Assembly (NCBI RefSeq): GCF_016428755.1
Contig: NZ_JAELTI010000053.1
Span: 1-36,587 of the forward strand
Direction of reading: 5' to 3'
Length of the DNA: 36,587 nucleotides
Source: Allobosea sp. ASV33
GTDB taxonomy: Bacteria > Pseudomonadota > Alphaproteobacteria > Rhizobiales > Beijerinckiaceae
This document shows, piece by piece, positions 23,964 to 32,335 of the stretch (the stretch's first letter is position 1; each line of letters begins with the position of its first letter). A program made the translations under genes and the position numbers. The notes under the pieces were generated by a model. The model was not told the DNA's origin and did not search any database. It worked only from the letters and a program-made list of their open reading frames with translations.

Positions 23964-24683
23964 TCAATCCGGCAGCAATAACCGTGGATCGATCCGGAAG
24001 AGCCGGCCGTCGCCAAGGATATGCGCGCTCAATCCCGCACGGAACAGGGGCCGGAAAGCGGCGTCGCGCAGATTGAGGCCGCCGGCATAGGCGCCCATCG
24101 CCGGCATCACGCAGCGCCGCGCCGACAAGGCGAAACAGCGCCGCCGGATCGCCCTCCCGCGCATCCTGACCTTGGCAGCCGGATGCAGATGCCCGGCGAT
24201 CTCGTATCCGTCTTCGCAAGCGGACGGCTCGTGGCGCAGGATCACGCCGGCGAGCGTGAGGCTGTCCAGGCTCTCGCCGCCCATGGCGCGGCTGATGGCG
24301 GGGTCATGGTTGCCGGTGATCCAGAGCCAGTCGCGGCCCTGCTGAAGCGCGCCGAGCGCGGCGCGCATCTCGGGCGCGAGGCGATTCTCGGCGTCGCGGT
24401 CATGGAAGCTGTCGCCGAGCGCGATCACACGGGCGGGCTGGTGGCGCCGGATCGCGGCAGCGAGCGCGGCAATCGTCGCGGTCGAATCATAGGGCGGCAG
24501 CATCACGCCGCGCGCCGCATAGGCCGAGCCCTTCTCCAGATGCAGGTCGGCGACGACGAGCGTGCGCTCCTCCGGCAGCCAGAGCGCACCCGAGAGATCG
24601 GGCACGAGCGCCAGCCGGCCCAGCGTGAAGGCCTCGTTCGCCTCCCCCGGTCCTTTGGCCTGCATTACCGCTGCAGCCGTCAC
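23964..24683 (-). CDS. pdeM: Ligase-associated DNA damage response endonuclease PdeM
   Basis: A 239-residue calcineurin-like metallophosphoesterase. Metal-binding residues appear in order: ADLHLEKG (Asp46, His48), GDSFHDRD (Asp91), GNHD (Asn125, His126, Asp127), His151 in LRHEP, and GHLH (His165, His167). The homologous Pseudomonas putida enzyme MPE is a manganese-dependent single-strand DNA endonuclease encoded with a helicase, exonuclease and ligase. The start is GTG at 24683 overlapping the helicase stop as GTGA, so translation is coupled to the helicase gene. The other two members of the set, exonuclease and ligase, lie at 28-32 kb on the opposite strand. The role in strand-break repair is from family knowledge. 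Confidence 0.93.
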   Translation of the reverse strand: MTAAAVMQAKGPGEANEAFTLGRLALVPDLSGALWLPEERTLVVADLHLEKGSAYAARGVMLPPYDSTATIAALAAAIRRHQPARVIALGDSFHDRDAENRLAPEMRAALGALQQGRDWLWITGNHDPAISRAMGGESLDSLTLAGVILRHEPSACEDGYEIAGHLHPAAKVRMRGRAIRRRCFALSARRCVMPAMGAYAGGLNLRDAAFRPLFRAGLSAHILGDGRLFRIDPRLLLPD

Positions 24684-27166
24684 GCCATCGCCTCTTCCGT
24701 CAGCATCGCCTCTGCTTCCGCCAGGATCTCGTCCGCCGCCTCGCCATAAACCGCCTCGCGTCCGATCTCGAGCATCACGGAGACGCCGAGCGGCGAGACA
24801 TGGTCGAGCGGCTGATGCACGATTCGGCCGCTGATCCGTGTCAGCATCTCACCAAGCCGGCGAATGTCGAGCAGGCCCGTCGCCGCATCGGCGCGCGCCG
24901 CCTTGAGCAGGATATGGTCGGGCTCGTGCCGCCGTAGGACGTCGTAGACGAGATCGGTCGAGATCGTCACCTGCCGGCCGCTCTTCTCCTGGCCGGGGAA
25001 GCGCCGCTCGATCAGCCCGCCGATGATGGCACAGGAGCGGAAGGTGCGCTTCATCAGCGCCGATTCCGCCATCCAGTCTTCGAGGTCGTCGCCGAGCATG
25101 TCCTGCGCGAACAGGTCGTCGAGATCGAGCGCGCCGCGCGCGATCGCCGCCGTCATGTCGCCGAGCGCCCAGCAGGCCATGCCGTAATCGTTGCAGACGA
25201 AGCCGAGCGGGCGCATGCGGGCGCGCTCCAAGCGGCGCGTCAACAGCATGCCGAGCGTCTGGTGGGCGAGGCGGCCCTCGAACGGATAGGCGACGAGATA
25301 GAAGCGCCCGCCGCGTGGAAAAGTCTCTACCAGCAATTCGCCCGGCTGTGGCAGTCGCGAGACCCGCTTCTGCGCGTGCAGCCAGGCCGAGACCTCCTCC
25401 GGCAGCGTGCGCCATAGGCTGGGCGAAGCCAGGATGGCGCGCACACGCGCGGCAAGGAAGGTCGAGAGTGGGAATTTGCCGCCGTCATAGGAGGGGATCT
25501 TCGGATCGGTGCCAGGCGAGGCGCGCGAGCAGACCGCCTCGTTCTCCACGATGCCCTCGAAGCGCAGGACCTCGCCGGCGAAGACGAAGGTGTCGCCTGG
25601 CACCATGGTCTCGGCGAAATACTCCTCGATCTCGCCGAGCACGCGCCCACCGCGGGTGATCATGCCGGGCTGGCCCGGTTTGCCGGCGCGCGCCCGGCCG
25701 AGCCGGACTTTCAGCATCGTCGCCTCGACGATCGTGCCGACATTCATGCGGTATTGCTGGATGACGCGGGCATGGCTGGCGCGCCAGAGGCCGGCCTTGT
25801 CCTGCCTGAGCTTGGCGAAGCGCTCATAGCTCTTCAGCGCATAGCCGCCGGTCGCGACGAAATTGACGACGGCGTCGAAGTCTTCGCGGGTCAAATCGGC
25901 ATAAGGCGAGGCGGTGCAGACCTCCTCATAGAGCGCATCGGCCTGGAAGCCATCCGAGCAGGCGACGCCGAGCACATGCTGTGCGAGGACATCGAGTGCG
26001 CCGATGCGGGGCGGCGGCGTGTCCTGCGCGGCTTCATGCACGGCCTCGAGCGCGGCGCGGCATTCCAGCAATTCGAAACGGTTGGAAGGTACCAGCAGCG
26101 CCTCGGAAGGCTCGTCCATACGGTGGTTGGAGCGGCCGATACGCTGGATCAGCCGGCTCGCGCCCTTGGGCGCGCCGAGATTGACGACGAGGTCGACATC
26201 GCCCCAGTCGATACCGAGGTCGAGCGTCGCGGTGCAGACGACCGCCTTGAGCCGCCCATCCGCCATCGCCGCCTCGACCTTGCGGCGCTGCTGGGCATCG
26301 AGCGAGCCGTGATGCAGCGCGATCGGCAGGTTGTCGTCGTTCAGGTTCCACAAGGCCTGGAAGGCGAATTCCGCCTGCATGCGCGTGTTGACGAAGACCA
26401 GCGTCAGCTTGTGCGTGCGGACCGCCTGATAGACCTCGGCCATCGCATGCTGGGTGGTATGCCCGGCGATCGGCAGGTTGCGCTCCGTGTCGAGGATGCC
26501 GATGCGCGGCTTGGCGCCGCCCGCGACAGTGACGAGCCCGGCCGGCGTCTCGGCGCCGCCGAGATAGCGTTGGAGATCGGCCGGCTCGCGCACCGTCGCC
26601 GAGAGGCCGACGGCCGAGACCTGGGGCGCCAATGCCTTCAGCCGCGCGAGATCGAGCGAAAGCAGGTCGCCGCGCTTGGAAGTGACCAGTGCATGCAACT
26701 CGTCGAGCACGATGCGGCGCAAGGATGAGAAGAACGGCGCCGCGTCGCGATGCGAGACCAGCAGCGCGAGCTGCTCCGGCGTCGTCAGCAGGATATCGGG
26801 CGGACGCTGGATCTGCCGCGTGCGCTTGGCTGCGGAGGTGTCGCCGGTGCGCGTCTCGATCGTGATGGGCAGTCCCATCTCGCGCACGGGCGCTTCGAGA
26901 TTGCGGGCGATGTCGACGGCGAGCGCCTTCAGCGGCGAGATATAGAGCGTATGCAGGCCGTCATGCTTGCCCTTGCGCTCTGCCAGCTCGACCAGCGAAG
27001 GCAGGAAGCCGGCGAGCGTCTTGCCGGCACCGGTTGGTGCGACCAGCAGCGTCGAGCGCCCGGCGCGAGCCTCTTCCAGCAACGCGAGCTGATGGGGCCG
27101 CACGTTCCAGCCGCGGCCAGTGAACCAGGCCTCGAAAGCGGGAGGGAGCGGGGAGGGAGCGGCCAT
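24680..27166 (-). CDS. Ligase-associated DNA damage response DEXH-box helicase (Lhr-like)
   Basis: An 828-residue superfamily 2 helicase of the Lhr-Core type. Walker A is APTGAGKT at 43-50, the DEXH box is DELH at 155-158, motif IV-like LVFVNTRMQ lies in RecA domain 2, and motif VI is RIGRSNHR. After the two RecA domains comes the winged helix and the beta-barrel Lhr domain 4 (about 430-828). It should translocate on single-stranded DNA, 3' to 5' by analogy with mycobacterial and pseudomonad Lhr. The start at 27166 (MAAPSPLPPAFEAWF) is preferred over 27238, whose extra 24 residues look non-homologous. It is coupled by a 4-bp overlap to pdeM. The gap upstream to 27396 holds its probable promoter and a hairpin. 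Confidence 0.93.
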   Translation of the reverse strand: MAAPSPLPPAFEAWFTGRGWNVRPHQLALLEEARAGRSTLLVAPTGAGKTLAGFLPSLVELAERKGKHDGLHTLYISPLKALAVDIARNLEAPVREMGLPITIETRTGDTSAAKRTRQIQRPPDILLTTPEQLALLVSHRDAAPFFSSLRRIVLDELHALVTSKRGDLLSLDLARLKALAPQVSAVGLSATVREPADLQRYLGGAETPAGLVTVAGGAKPRIGILDTERNLPIAGHTTQHAMAEVYQAVRTHKLTLVFVNTRMQAEFAFQALWNLNDDNLPIALHHGSLDAQQRRKVEAAMADGRLKAVVCTATLDLGIDWGDVDLVVNLGAPKGASRLIQRIGRSNHRMDEPSEALLVPSNRFELLECRAALEAVHEAAQDTPPPRIGALDVLAQHVLGVACSDGFQADALYEEVCTASPYADLTREDFDAVVNFVATGGYALKSYERFAKLRQDKAGLWRASHARVIQQYRMNVGTIVEATMLKVRLGRARAGKPGQPGMITRGGRVLGEIEEYFAETMVPGDTFVFAGEVLRFEGIVENEAVCSRASPGTDPKIPSYDGGKFPLSTFLAARVRAILASPSLWRTLPEEVSAWLHAQKRVSRLPQPGELLVETFPRGGRFYLVAYPFEGRLAHQTLGMLLTRRLERARMRPLGFVCNDYGMACWALGDMTAAIARGALDLDDLFAQDMLGDDLEDWMAESALMKRTFRSCAIIGGLIERRFPGQEKSGRQVTISTDLVYDVLRRHEPDHILLKAARADAATGLLDIRRLGEMLTRISGRIVHQPLDHVSPLGVSVMLEIGREAVYGEAADEILAEAEAMLTEEAMA

Positions 27167-27332
27167 GCCGGCCGAAGATAGGGGGTATGGGAGGAGAACG
27201 AAAGGGGAATGACGCCCTGCCGGGATCGATATGCCCAAAGATCAAAAAGCCGGTCTTGCCACGCATCCAAACGCGCAGCGACGACGTAGATGCCATGAGG
27301 TCTGGCCCCGCCTCAAAGCCGCCTCTGGGGCT

Positions 27333-27366
27333 GACCCGGTCGCTGACCCCCCTCCGCGACCGGGTC
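27333..27366. terminator. Hairpin between methyltransferase and helicase genes
   Basis: Perfect 11-bp arms GACCCGGTCGC (27333-27343) and GCGACCGGGTC (27356-27366) enclose a 12-nt loop. It lies 31 bp past the methyltransferase stop on the minus strand, so it can end that transcript before the helicase gene. No T-tract follows on the minus strand; TTTC follows on the plus strand. Confidence 0.5.
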
Positions 27367-27396
27367 TTTCGCCACCGCTATCGGCGTGGCCGGCTT

Positions 27397-28356
27397 TCAG
27401 CGCCGCTCCGCGACGACCAACAGCCCCGGCACGGGCGCGCCGCGATCCTGCCGCGTGCTGGCGGGCTCGACGAGTACCGGGGTGAGCCCGGCTTCCGCCA
27501 GCCGCTCCCTCAGCCAGCCTTCAGCATGCGCGAACCGCCGATCTTCCCCCACGACAACGCCGTCGCCGTCATGGCTCTGCACCGTGAAGGCCAGGAGCCC
27601 GTCCGATTCCAGCACGCGCGCGCTCTGGGCGAAGCAAGGCGCGAGCTCGCCGAGATAGACGAAGACGTCCGCCGCGACGACGAGATCGGCGGAGGCATCC
27701 GGCCGGCTGGTCAGGAAGGCCGTCAGCCCCGCAACGGCGAGCTTGTCGTAGAGTGGCGTGCCGTCCGGCGCGAGCTTGGCCCGTGCCCGCTCGATCATCC
27801 GCGGCGAGAGATCGCAGCCGGCGATGAAGCCGCTCTGCTCGTGGATCGCCTCGCCCATCAATCCGGTGCCGCAACCGAGATCGTAGACCACGTCGAACCG
27901 GAAGGGCCGGCCGGCGTTGCTGCAGCAGCGGACGAGCGCAGCCTTCAGCAGGTCGGGCGCGTTGTAGTGCAGGGTTTGCGTGAGATGGCTGTCGAAACGG
28001 TCGGCATAGGCGTCGAACAGCGCGCCGGAGAAATTCTCCGAGGTCGCCTGCTCGGCCGACATCGCGCCGATGCGGGCGAGATCGAGCCGCGCGCCGAAAT
28101 GGTCGTTGGGATCGAGGTCGAGACATTGCCGCCAGGCTGTGGCGGCGTCTTCCCTGTGGCCGAGCGCCTCCTGCGCCAGCCCGTAGAGATGCCAGGCGGC
28201 CGTGAAGTGATAGGCCTGCGACAGCGTCTGGTCGAGGATATCGACAGCCGCTTGCGCGTCCCCGTCCTTCAGCGCAGCTTCGGCCCAGCCATAGCGGCGG
28301 TCGAGCACGGGGTCGCCGGACGAGGCGAAATGCGTGGTCGAGCCTGTATCGGTCAT
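27397..28356 (-). CDS. TPR-containing class I SAM-dependent methyltransferase
   Basis: A 319-residue protein. The first part (about 20-95) is helical with tetratricopeptide-like pairs (AAVDILDQTLSQAYHFTAAW, EALGHREDAATAWRQCLDLDP). A Rossmann methyltransferase domain follows: motif I DLGCGTG at 159-165, then AGCDLSPRMIERAR and DLVVAADVFVYLGEL. The layout matches the predicted TPR-containing methyltransferases (COG4976 type) whose substrates are not known. It starts 23 bp from the divergent ligase-associated exonuclease and ends 230 bp before the helicase gene, so it sits in the middle of a DNA-repair cluster. Whether it takes part in repair is open. An alternative is a protein or small-molecule methyltransferase that merely shares the promoter region. 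Confidence 0.87.
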   Translation of the reverse strand: MTDTGSTTHFASSGDPVLDRRYGWAEAALKDGDAQAAVDILDQTLSQAYHFTAAWHLYGLAQEALGHREDAATAWRQCLDLDPNDHFGARLDLARIGAMSAEQATSENFSGALFDAYADRFDSHLTQTLHYNAPDLLKAALVRCCSNAGRPFRFDVVYDLGCGTGLMGEAIHEQSGFIAGCDLSPRMIERARAKLAPDGTPLYDKLAVAGLTAFLTSRPDASADLVVAADVFVYLGELAPCFAQSARVLESDGLLAFTVQSHDGDGVVVGEDRRFAHAEGWLRERLAEAGLTPVLVEPASTRQDRGAPVPGLLVVAERR

Positions 28357-28379
28357 ACCGACCGATCTAGCCCAGGAGT

Positions 28380-29447
28380 GTGACGCTGGCCAGACAAAGC
28401 GCCCGCTGGCGCCCCTCCGAATTGCTGCTGCCGACGCCGGCCGGGCTTTATTGCCCGCCGGCCGACATCCATATCGATCCCGTCCGGCCTGTGGCGCGGG
28501 CGCTGATCACCCACGGCCATTCCGACCATGCCCGCGCCGGCCACGGCGCCGTGCTGGCGACGCGGGAGACGCTGGCCATCATGGCCCTGCGCTATGGCGA
28601 GGGCTTTACTGGCTCGCAGCAGGTCGCGGTGCCCGGCGAGAGCGTGCGCATCGGCGAGGTCGATTTCACCTTCGTGCCCGCCGGCCATGTCCTCGGCTCC
28701 GCCCAGATCGCGGTCGAGAGCCGTGGCCTGCGGATCGTCGCCTCCGGCGACTACAAGCGCGAGCGCGACCCGACCTGCGCCGGTTTCGAGCCGGTGCGCT
28801 GCGATATCTTCATCACCGAGGCGACCTTCGGCCTGCCGGTCTTCCGCCATCCGCCGGCGGCGGGGGAGGTGGCCAAGCTCCTGGAATCCGTCAGGCTCTT
28901 CCCGGAGCGGACGCATATCGTCGGCGCCTATTCCCTGGGCAAGGCGCAGCGCGTCATGGCCCTGATCCGCGAGGCCGGCTACAACAGGCCGATCTATATC
29001 CACGGCGCCGTCGAGAAGATCACGGCCTTCTACGAGGCCGAGGGCATCCCGCTCGGCGAGGTCAAACTGGTATCCGAGACCGATCGCAAGACGCTGGGCG
29101 GCGAGATCGTCATCTGCCCGCCGAGCGCGACGCAGGACCTGTGGGCGCGCCGTTTTCCGGACCCGGTGACCGCCTTCGCCTCGGGCTGGATGCGGATCAG
29201 GGCTCGCGCACGGCAGAAGGGCGTCGAATTGCCGCTCGTCATCTCCGACCATGCCGATTGGGACGACCTGCTCGCGACGATCAAGGAGGTTCAGGCCGGC
29301 GAGATCTGGGTGACGCATGGCGAGGCCGAGGCGCTCGTCCATTGGTGCGGCACGGCGGGTCTCAAGGCTAAGCCGCTGCATCTCGTCGGCTATGGCGACG
29401 AGGGCGAGGCGGATCCGGTCGAGGAGGCGGCCGATGCGGCGGTTTGA
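28380..29447 (+). CDS. Ligase-associated DNA damage response exonuclease (MBL/beta-CASP type)
   Basis: A 355-residue metallo-beta-lactamase-fold nuclease related to mRNA 3' processing factors and SNM1/Artemis-type DNA nucleases. The metal motif HGHSDH gives His45, His47, Asp49 and His50. Further ligands are in AGHVLGSAQI and SGDYKRERD, and the late conserved histidine in SDHADWDDL. The family opening RPSELLLPTPAGLYCPPADI is intact. The start is GTG at 28380. AGGAG ends only one base before it, so initiation may be at a slightly later codon, but no better start precedes the conserved opening. It shares a 23-bp intergenic gap with the divergent methyltransferase. In other bacteria this gene usually abuts the ligase gene; here a hydrolase gene intervenes. 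Confidence 0.92.
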   Translation: MTLARQSARWRPSELLLPTPAGLYCPPADIHIDPVRPVARALITHGHSDHARAGHGAVLATRETLAIMALRYGEGFTGSQQVAVPGESVRIGEVDFTFVPAGHVLGSAQIAVESRGLRIVASGDYKRERDPTCAGFEPVRCDIFITEATFGLPVFRHPPAAGEVAKLLESVRLFPERTHIVGAYSLGKAQRVMALIREAGYNRPIYIHGAVEKITAFYEAEGIPLGEVKLVSETDRKTLGGEIVICPPSATQDLWARRFPDPVTAFASGWMRIRARARQKGVELPLVISDHADWDDLLATIKEVQAGEIWVTHGEAEALVHWCGTAGLKAKPLHLVGYGDEGEADPVEEAADAAV

Positions 29448-29488
29448 AAGAGCTATGGCGATGCGTCGATTGTCATCGGAACCAAGCC

Positions 29489-29635
29489 CTCATTCCGGGG
29501 CGGCCCGGCGGGCCGAGCCCGGAACCCAGAACCGATACCGGCCCAGAAAGAAGTGGTTCGATGGCAAGGTCATAACGGGAAAGCGCATCGGTTCTGGGTT
29601 CCGGGCTCATTGCTGCGCAATGCCCCGGAATGACG
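29489..29635. repeat. Palindromic element A2 between convergent genes
   Basis: Same family as the element at 4.4 kb. CATTCCGGGGC at 29491-29501 pairs with GCCCCGGAATG at 29622-29632. The inner arms, with CCCAGAACCGAT (within 29515-29539) against ATCGGTTCTGGG (within 29585-29608), have one mismatch. The small inner hairpins differ from copy to copy: CGGCCCG/CGGGCCG here on the left, and TTGC/GCAA on the right. It is followed by CGCGGTTC, which recurs after two other elements. It separates the convergent exonuclease and SGNH hydrolase genes. Confidence 0.88.
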
Positions 29636-29667
29636 CCGCGGTTCCCTTGGAAGGCCGGAGCCTCAGC

Positions 29668-30438
29668 TTACCGCGACGCCGCGACGACCGGGCGCGAGGG
29701 CGCGGCCATGCCGACCATGGCATTGGCCATGTCGCGGGCAAGGCAGTCATAGCCCGCATCGCTCATGTGGAAGCCGTCGGTCCAGAGCGCGGCCTTGAAC
29801 GCTTCGGCATCGCTGCGGTGCCATTCGCGCATCGCGTCGTAGCGGCCGAAGACCGGCACGGCCTCGCGCCGGGCGACGTCGCCGACGGCCTCGACATATT
29901 GGCCGTAGCGCTGCGGATCGCGCACGGAGGGGAAATATTGCGGGTCGAGGATGGCGAGCGCCGGGCCGGCCTCGCGGACGAGCGCGATGCCCTCGCCGAC
30001 CATCGCCTTGAAGGCGTCGAGATCGCCGCCCTTGACGGCGTCATTGGTACCAACCTGCCAGATCACGAGGTCGTAGGCGCGCGCGCTCAGCGCGGCCTTC
30101 AGGCGGGCGAGCGTCTGCGGGGCGGTCTCACCGCCGATGCCGGCATTGACGATCTCGACCTTGGACTTCGGCCAGGCCTTGCCGAGCAGCGCCTGCAGGC
30201 GGGCGGGATAGGTCTTGTCCTTGGCGCTGGCGCCGATGCCTTCGGTCGAGGACGAGCCGATGGCGAGGATCGTCAGGGTCTGGCCCTGCGCCACCTTATT
30301 CGAAAGGGGAGCGAGCGTCGCATTCGCGCGCACGATCGGCGTCTCGCGGCAGGAGAAGCTCGCCGCTTGCGCGGGGGCTCCGGCCGACAGCATTGCAGCG
30401 ATGACAGGCAAGGCAAGGAACCGCATCGCGGCACGCAT
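29668..30438 (-). CDS. Exported SGNH/GDSL-family hydrolase
   Basis: A 256-residue protein with a Sec signal peptide (FLALPVIAAMLSAGAPAQA, cleaved near residue 26), so it is periplasmic. The SGNH blocks are GSSSTEG at 61-67 (nucleophile Ser63; the usual Asp of GDS is Ser), NAGIGGET, VGTND, and the C-terminal DGFHMSDAG with the catalytic Asp-His pair. This fits a lipase/acylhydrolase or carbohydrate-esterase-like enzyme; the substrate is unknown. The ATG at 30438 has AGGAGA about nine bases upstream. The gene lies between the repair exonuclease and the DNA ligase on the opposite strand. An exported esterase has no obvious part in DNA repair, so it looks like an insertion into that cluster. Confidence 0.87.
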   Translation of the reverse strand: MRAAMRFLALPVIAAMLSAGAPAQAASFSCRETPIVRANATLAPLSNKVAQGQTLTILAIGSSSTEGIGASAKDKTYPARLQALLGKAWPKSKVEIVNAGIGGETAPQTLARLKAALSARAYDLVIWQVGTNDAVKGGDLDAFKAMVGEGIALVREAGPALAILDPQYFPSVRDPQRYGQYVEAVGDVARREAVPVFGRYDAMREWHRSDAEAFKAALWTDGFHMSDAGYDCLARDMANAMVGMAAPSRPVVAASR

Positions 30439-30551
30439 CGGCGTCTCTCTCCTAGCTACTCCGCTGCCGTTAAGGTTTCTTTCATGAACGGTATCTGAAC
30501 GATGCGCCGCAACACGAACGAAGCGGCCTGGTGTGGCGCGGGAGCGACAGC

Positions 30552-32189
30552 ATGAATCGCTTCGCCTGGCTGCTCGATCGCCTCGCCTATGAGCCGCGCC
30601 GCAACGCCAAGATCGCGCTGATCGCGGATTATCTGCGCACCACGCCCGATCCCGATCGCGGCTATGCGCTGGCGGCGATGACCGGCGGGCTGGTCTTCCG
30701 CAATGCCAAGGCCGGGCTGATCCGCGCCCTGATCGCCGAGCGCACCGACCCCGTGCTCTTCGCGCTGTCCTATGACTATGTCGGCGACCTCTCGGAGACG
30801 GTCGCGCTGATGTGGCCGGCCCGGCACGGCGCCAATGCGGTGCCGCATCTGCCGGAGGTGGTGGAGAGCCTTCGCGAAGCCGGCAAGACCGATCTGCCGC
30901 GCCTCGTCGCCGGCTGGCTCGATGCGCTCGACGAGACCGGCCGCTGGGCCTTGCTCAAGCTCATCACCGGGTCCTTGCGCATCGGCGTCTCCGCCCGGCT
31001 CGCCAAGACGGCGGCCGCCAGTATCGGCGGCGTGCCGCCTGACGAGGTCGAGCAGGTCTGGCACGGGCTGGAGCCGCCCTATGCCGAGCTCTTCGCCTGG
31101 CTGGAGGGCAGGGGACCGCGTCCCGAGGCACGCGATCCCGCGCCCTTCCGCCCGGTCATGCTCTCGCACCCGATCGAGGACGGCGATTTCGACAAGCTCG
31201 ATCCGGCTGAATTCTCCGCCGAATGGAAATGGGACGGCATCCGCGTCCAGGCGGTGAGTGGCCGCAAGGCCGATGGCACCCGGGTGACTAGGCTTTATTC
31301 CCGCACCGGCGAGGACATCGCGGGCGCCTTCCCCGACCTCGTCGAGGAACTGACGATCGATGGCGCGCTCGACGGCGAATTGCTGGTGATGCGCGAGAGC
31401 GCGGTCCAGAGCTTCAATACGCTTCAGCAGCGGCTCAACCGCAAGACCGTCACGGCGAAGATGCTGGGCGAATTTCCCGCCCATATCCGCGTCTATGACC
31501 TGCTCGTCGATGGCGAGGAGGATATCCGGCATCTGCCCTTGGAAGAGCGGCGCCGACGGCTGCAGGCCTTCCTGTCCCGGCTGTCCAGCATCCGCTTCGA
31601 TCTCTCGCCGGTGATCCCCTTTGCCTCCTGGGACGAATTGACGGCCGCGCGGGCCGACCCGGCCGGGGCCGGGGCGGGCGCAGATGCGGAAGCGGTCGAG
31701 GGCTGCATGCTCAAGCGCCGCGATTCAGCCTATCTGCCCGGGCGACCCAAGGGCTATTGGTGGAAATGGAAGCGCGATGCCCGGCTCGTCGATTGCGTGC
31801 TGATGTATGCCCAGCGCGGCCACGGCAAGCGCTCCTCCTTCTATTCCGATTACACCTTCGGCGTCTGGCGCGTGGCGGAGGATGGCGGGCAGGAGCTGGT
31901 CCCGGTCGGCAAGGCCTATTTCGGCTTCACCGACGAGGAACTGATCGAGATCGACAAATATGTCCGCAAGAACACGCTGAATCGCTTCGGCCCGGTACGC
32001 GAGGTCACGCATGAGGCTGGGTCCGGCCTCGTCTTCGAGGTTGCCTTCGAAGGCCTGCAGCGCTCGACCCGGCATAAATCCGGCCTCGCCATGCGTTTCC
32101 CCCGGATCAACCGCATCCGCTGGGACAAGCCGCCACGCGAGGCCGACCATATCGAGGTGCTCGAAGCGCTGTTGCCGACCAATGGTTGA
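30552..32189 (+). CDS. ATP-dependent DNA ligase of the ligase-associated repair set
   Basis: A 545-residue ATP-dependent DNA ligase, distinct from the NAD-dependent LigA that all bacteria carry. An N-terminal helical DNA-binding domain (about 1-190) is followed by the adenylation domain with motif I EWKWDGIR, in which Lys226 becomes adenylated. Further nucleotidyltransferase motifs are RLYSRTGED, LDGELLV, the VEGCMLKR segment and the closing GYWWKWKRD. A C-terminal OB domain follows (about 415-545, ending FPRINRIRWDKPP). There is no polymerase or Ku gene nearby, so this is not the LigD end-joining system. The start ATG at 30552 has GGAG seven bases upstream. Its companions are the exonuclease, helicase and PdeM genes upstream; these proteins are believed to act together in strand-break repair. 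Confidence 0.94.
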   Translation: MNRFAWLLDRLAYEPRRNAKIALIADYLRTTPDPDRGYALAAMTGGLVFRNAKAGLIRALIAERTDPVLFALSYDYVGDLSETVALMWPARHGANAVPHLPEVVESLREAGKTDLPRLVAGWLDALDETGRWALLKLITGSLRIGVSARLAKTAAASIGGVPPDEVEQVWHGLEPPYAELFAWLEGRGPRPEARDPAPFRPVMLSHPIEDGDFDKLDPAEFSAEWKWDGIRVQAVSGRKADGTRVTRLYSRTGEDIAGAFPDLVEELTIDGALDGELLVMRESAVQSFNTLQQRLNRKTVTAKMLGEFPAHIRVYDLLVDGEEDIRHLPLEERRRRLQAFLSRLSSIRFDLSPVIPFASWDELTAARADPAGAGAGADAEAVEGCMLKRRDSAYLPGRPKGYWWKWKRDARLVDCVLMYAQRGHGKRSSFYSDYTFGVWRVAEDGGQELVPVGKAYFGFTDEELIEIDKYVRKNTLNRFGPVREVTHEAGSGLVFEVAFEGLQRSTRHKSGLAMRFPRINRIRWDKPPREADHIEVLEALLPTNG

Positions 32190-32335
32190 ACCGGAATGGG
32201 TTGCAGCCTTGCGCTTGCAATGCTTGTGATGCGCGGTCGGCCTGAGGCAAAATGCCCGGGTGGGACGAATGCATCGGCTCGAAGCGGGTGGCCCGGCTTC
32301 GGGCGGGGGCGATGCAGGCTTTAAGGAGTGGGGCG

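Noticed and set aside
23746..24090. Open frame with the peptide LRERIELSTSPL across the tRNA region
   Set aside because: It is the translation of the antisense strand of tRNA-Thr, a well-known false protein; the tRNA fold is complete.
25754..26728. Long open frame (324 codons) antisense to the helicase
   Set aside because: It is a shadow of the GC-rich helicase gene, with Arg/Asp/Gly-biased composition and no recognisable domain. The same applies to other long frames such as 1339-2850, 8105-10111 and 12352-14385 on strands opposite to real genes.
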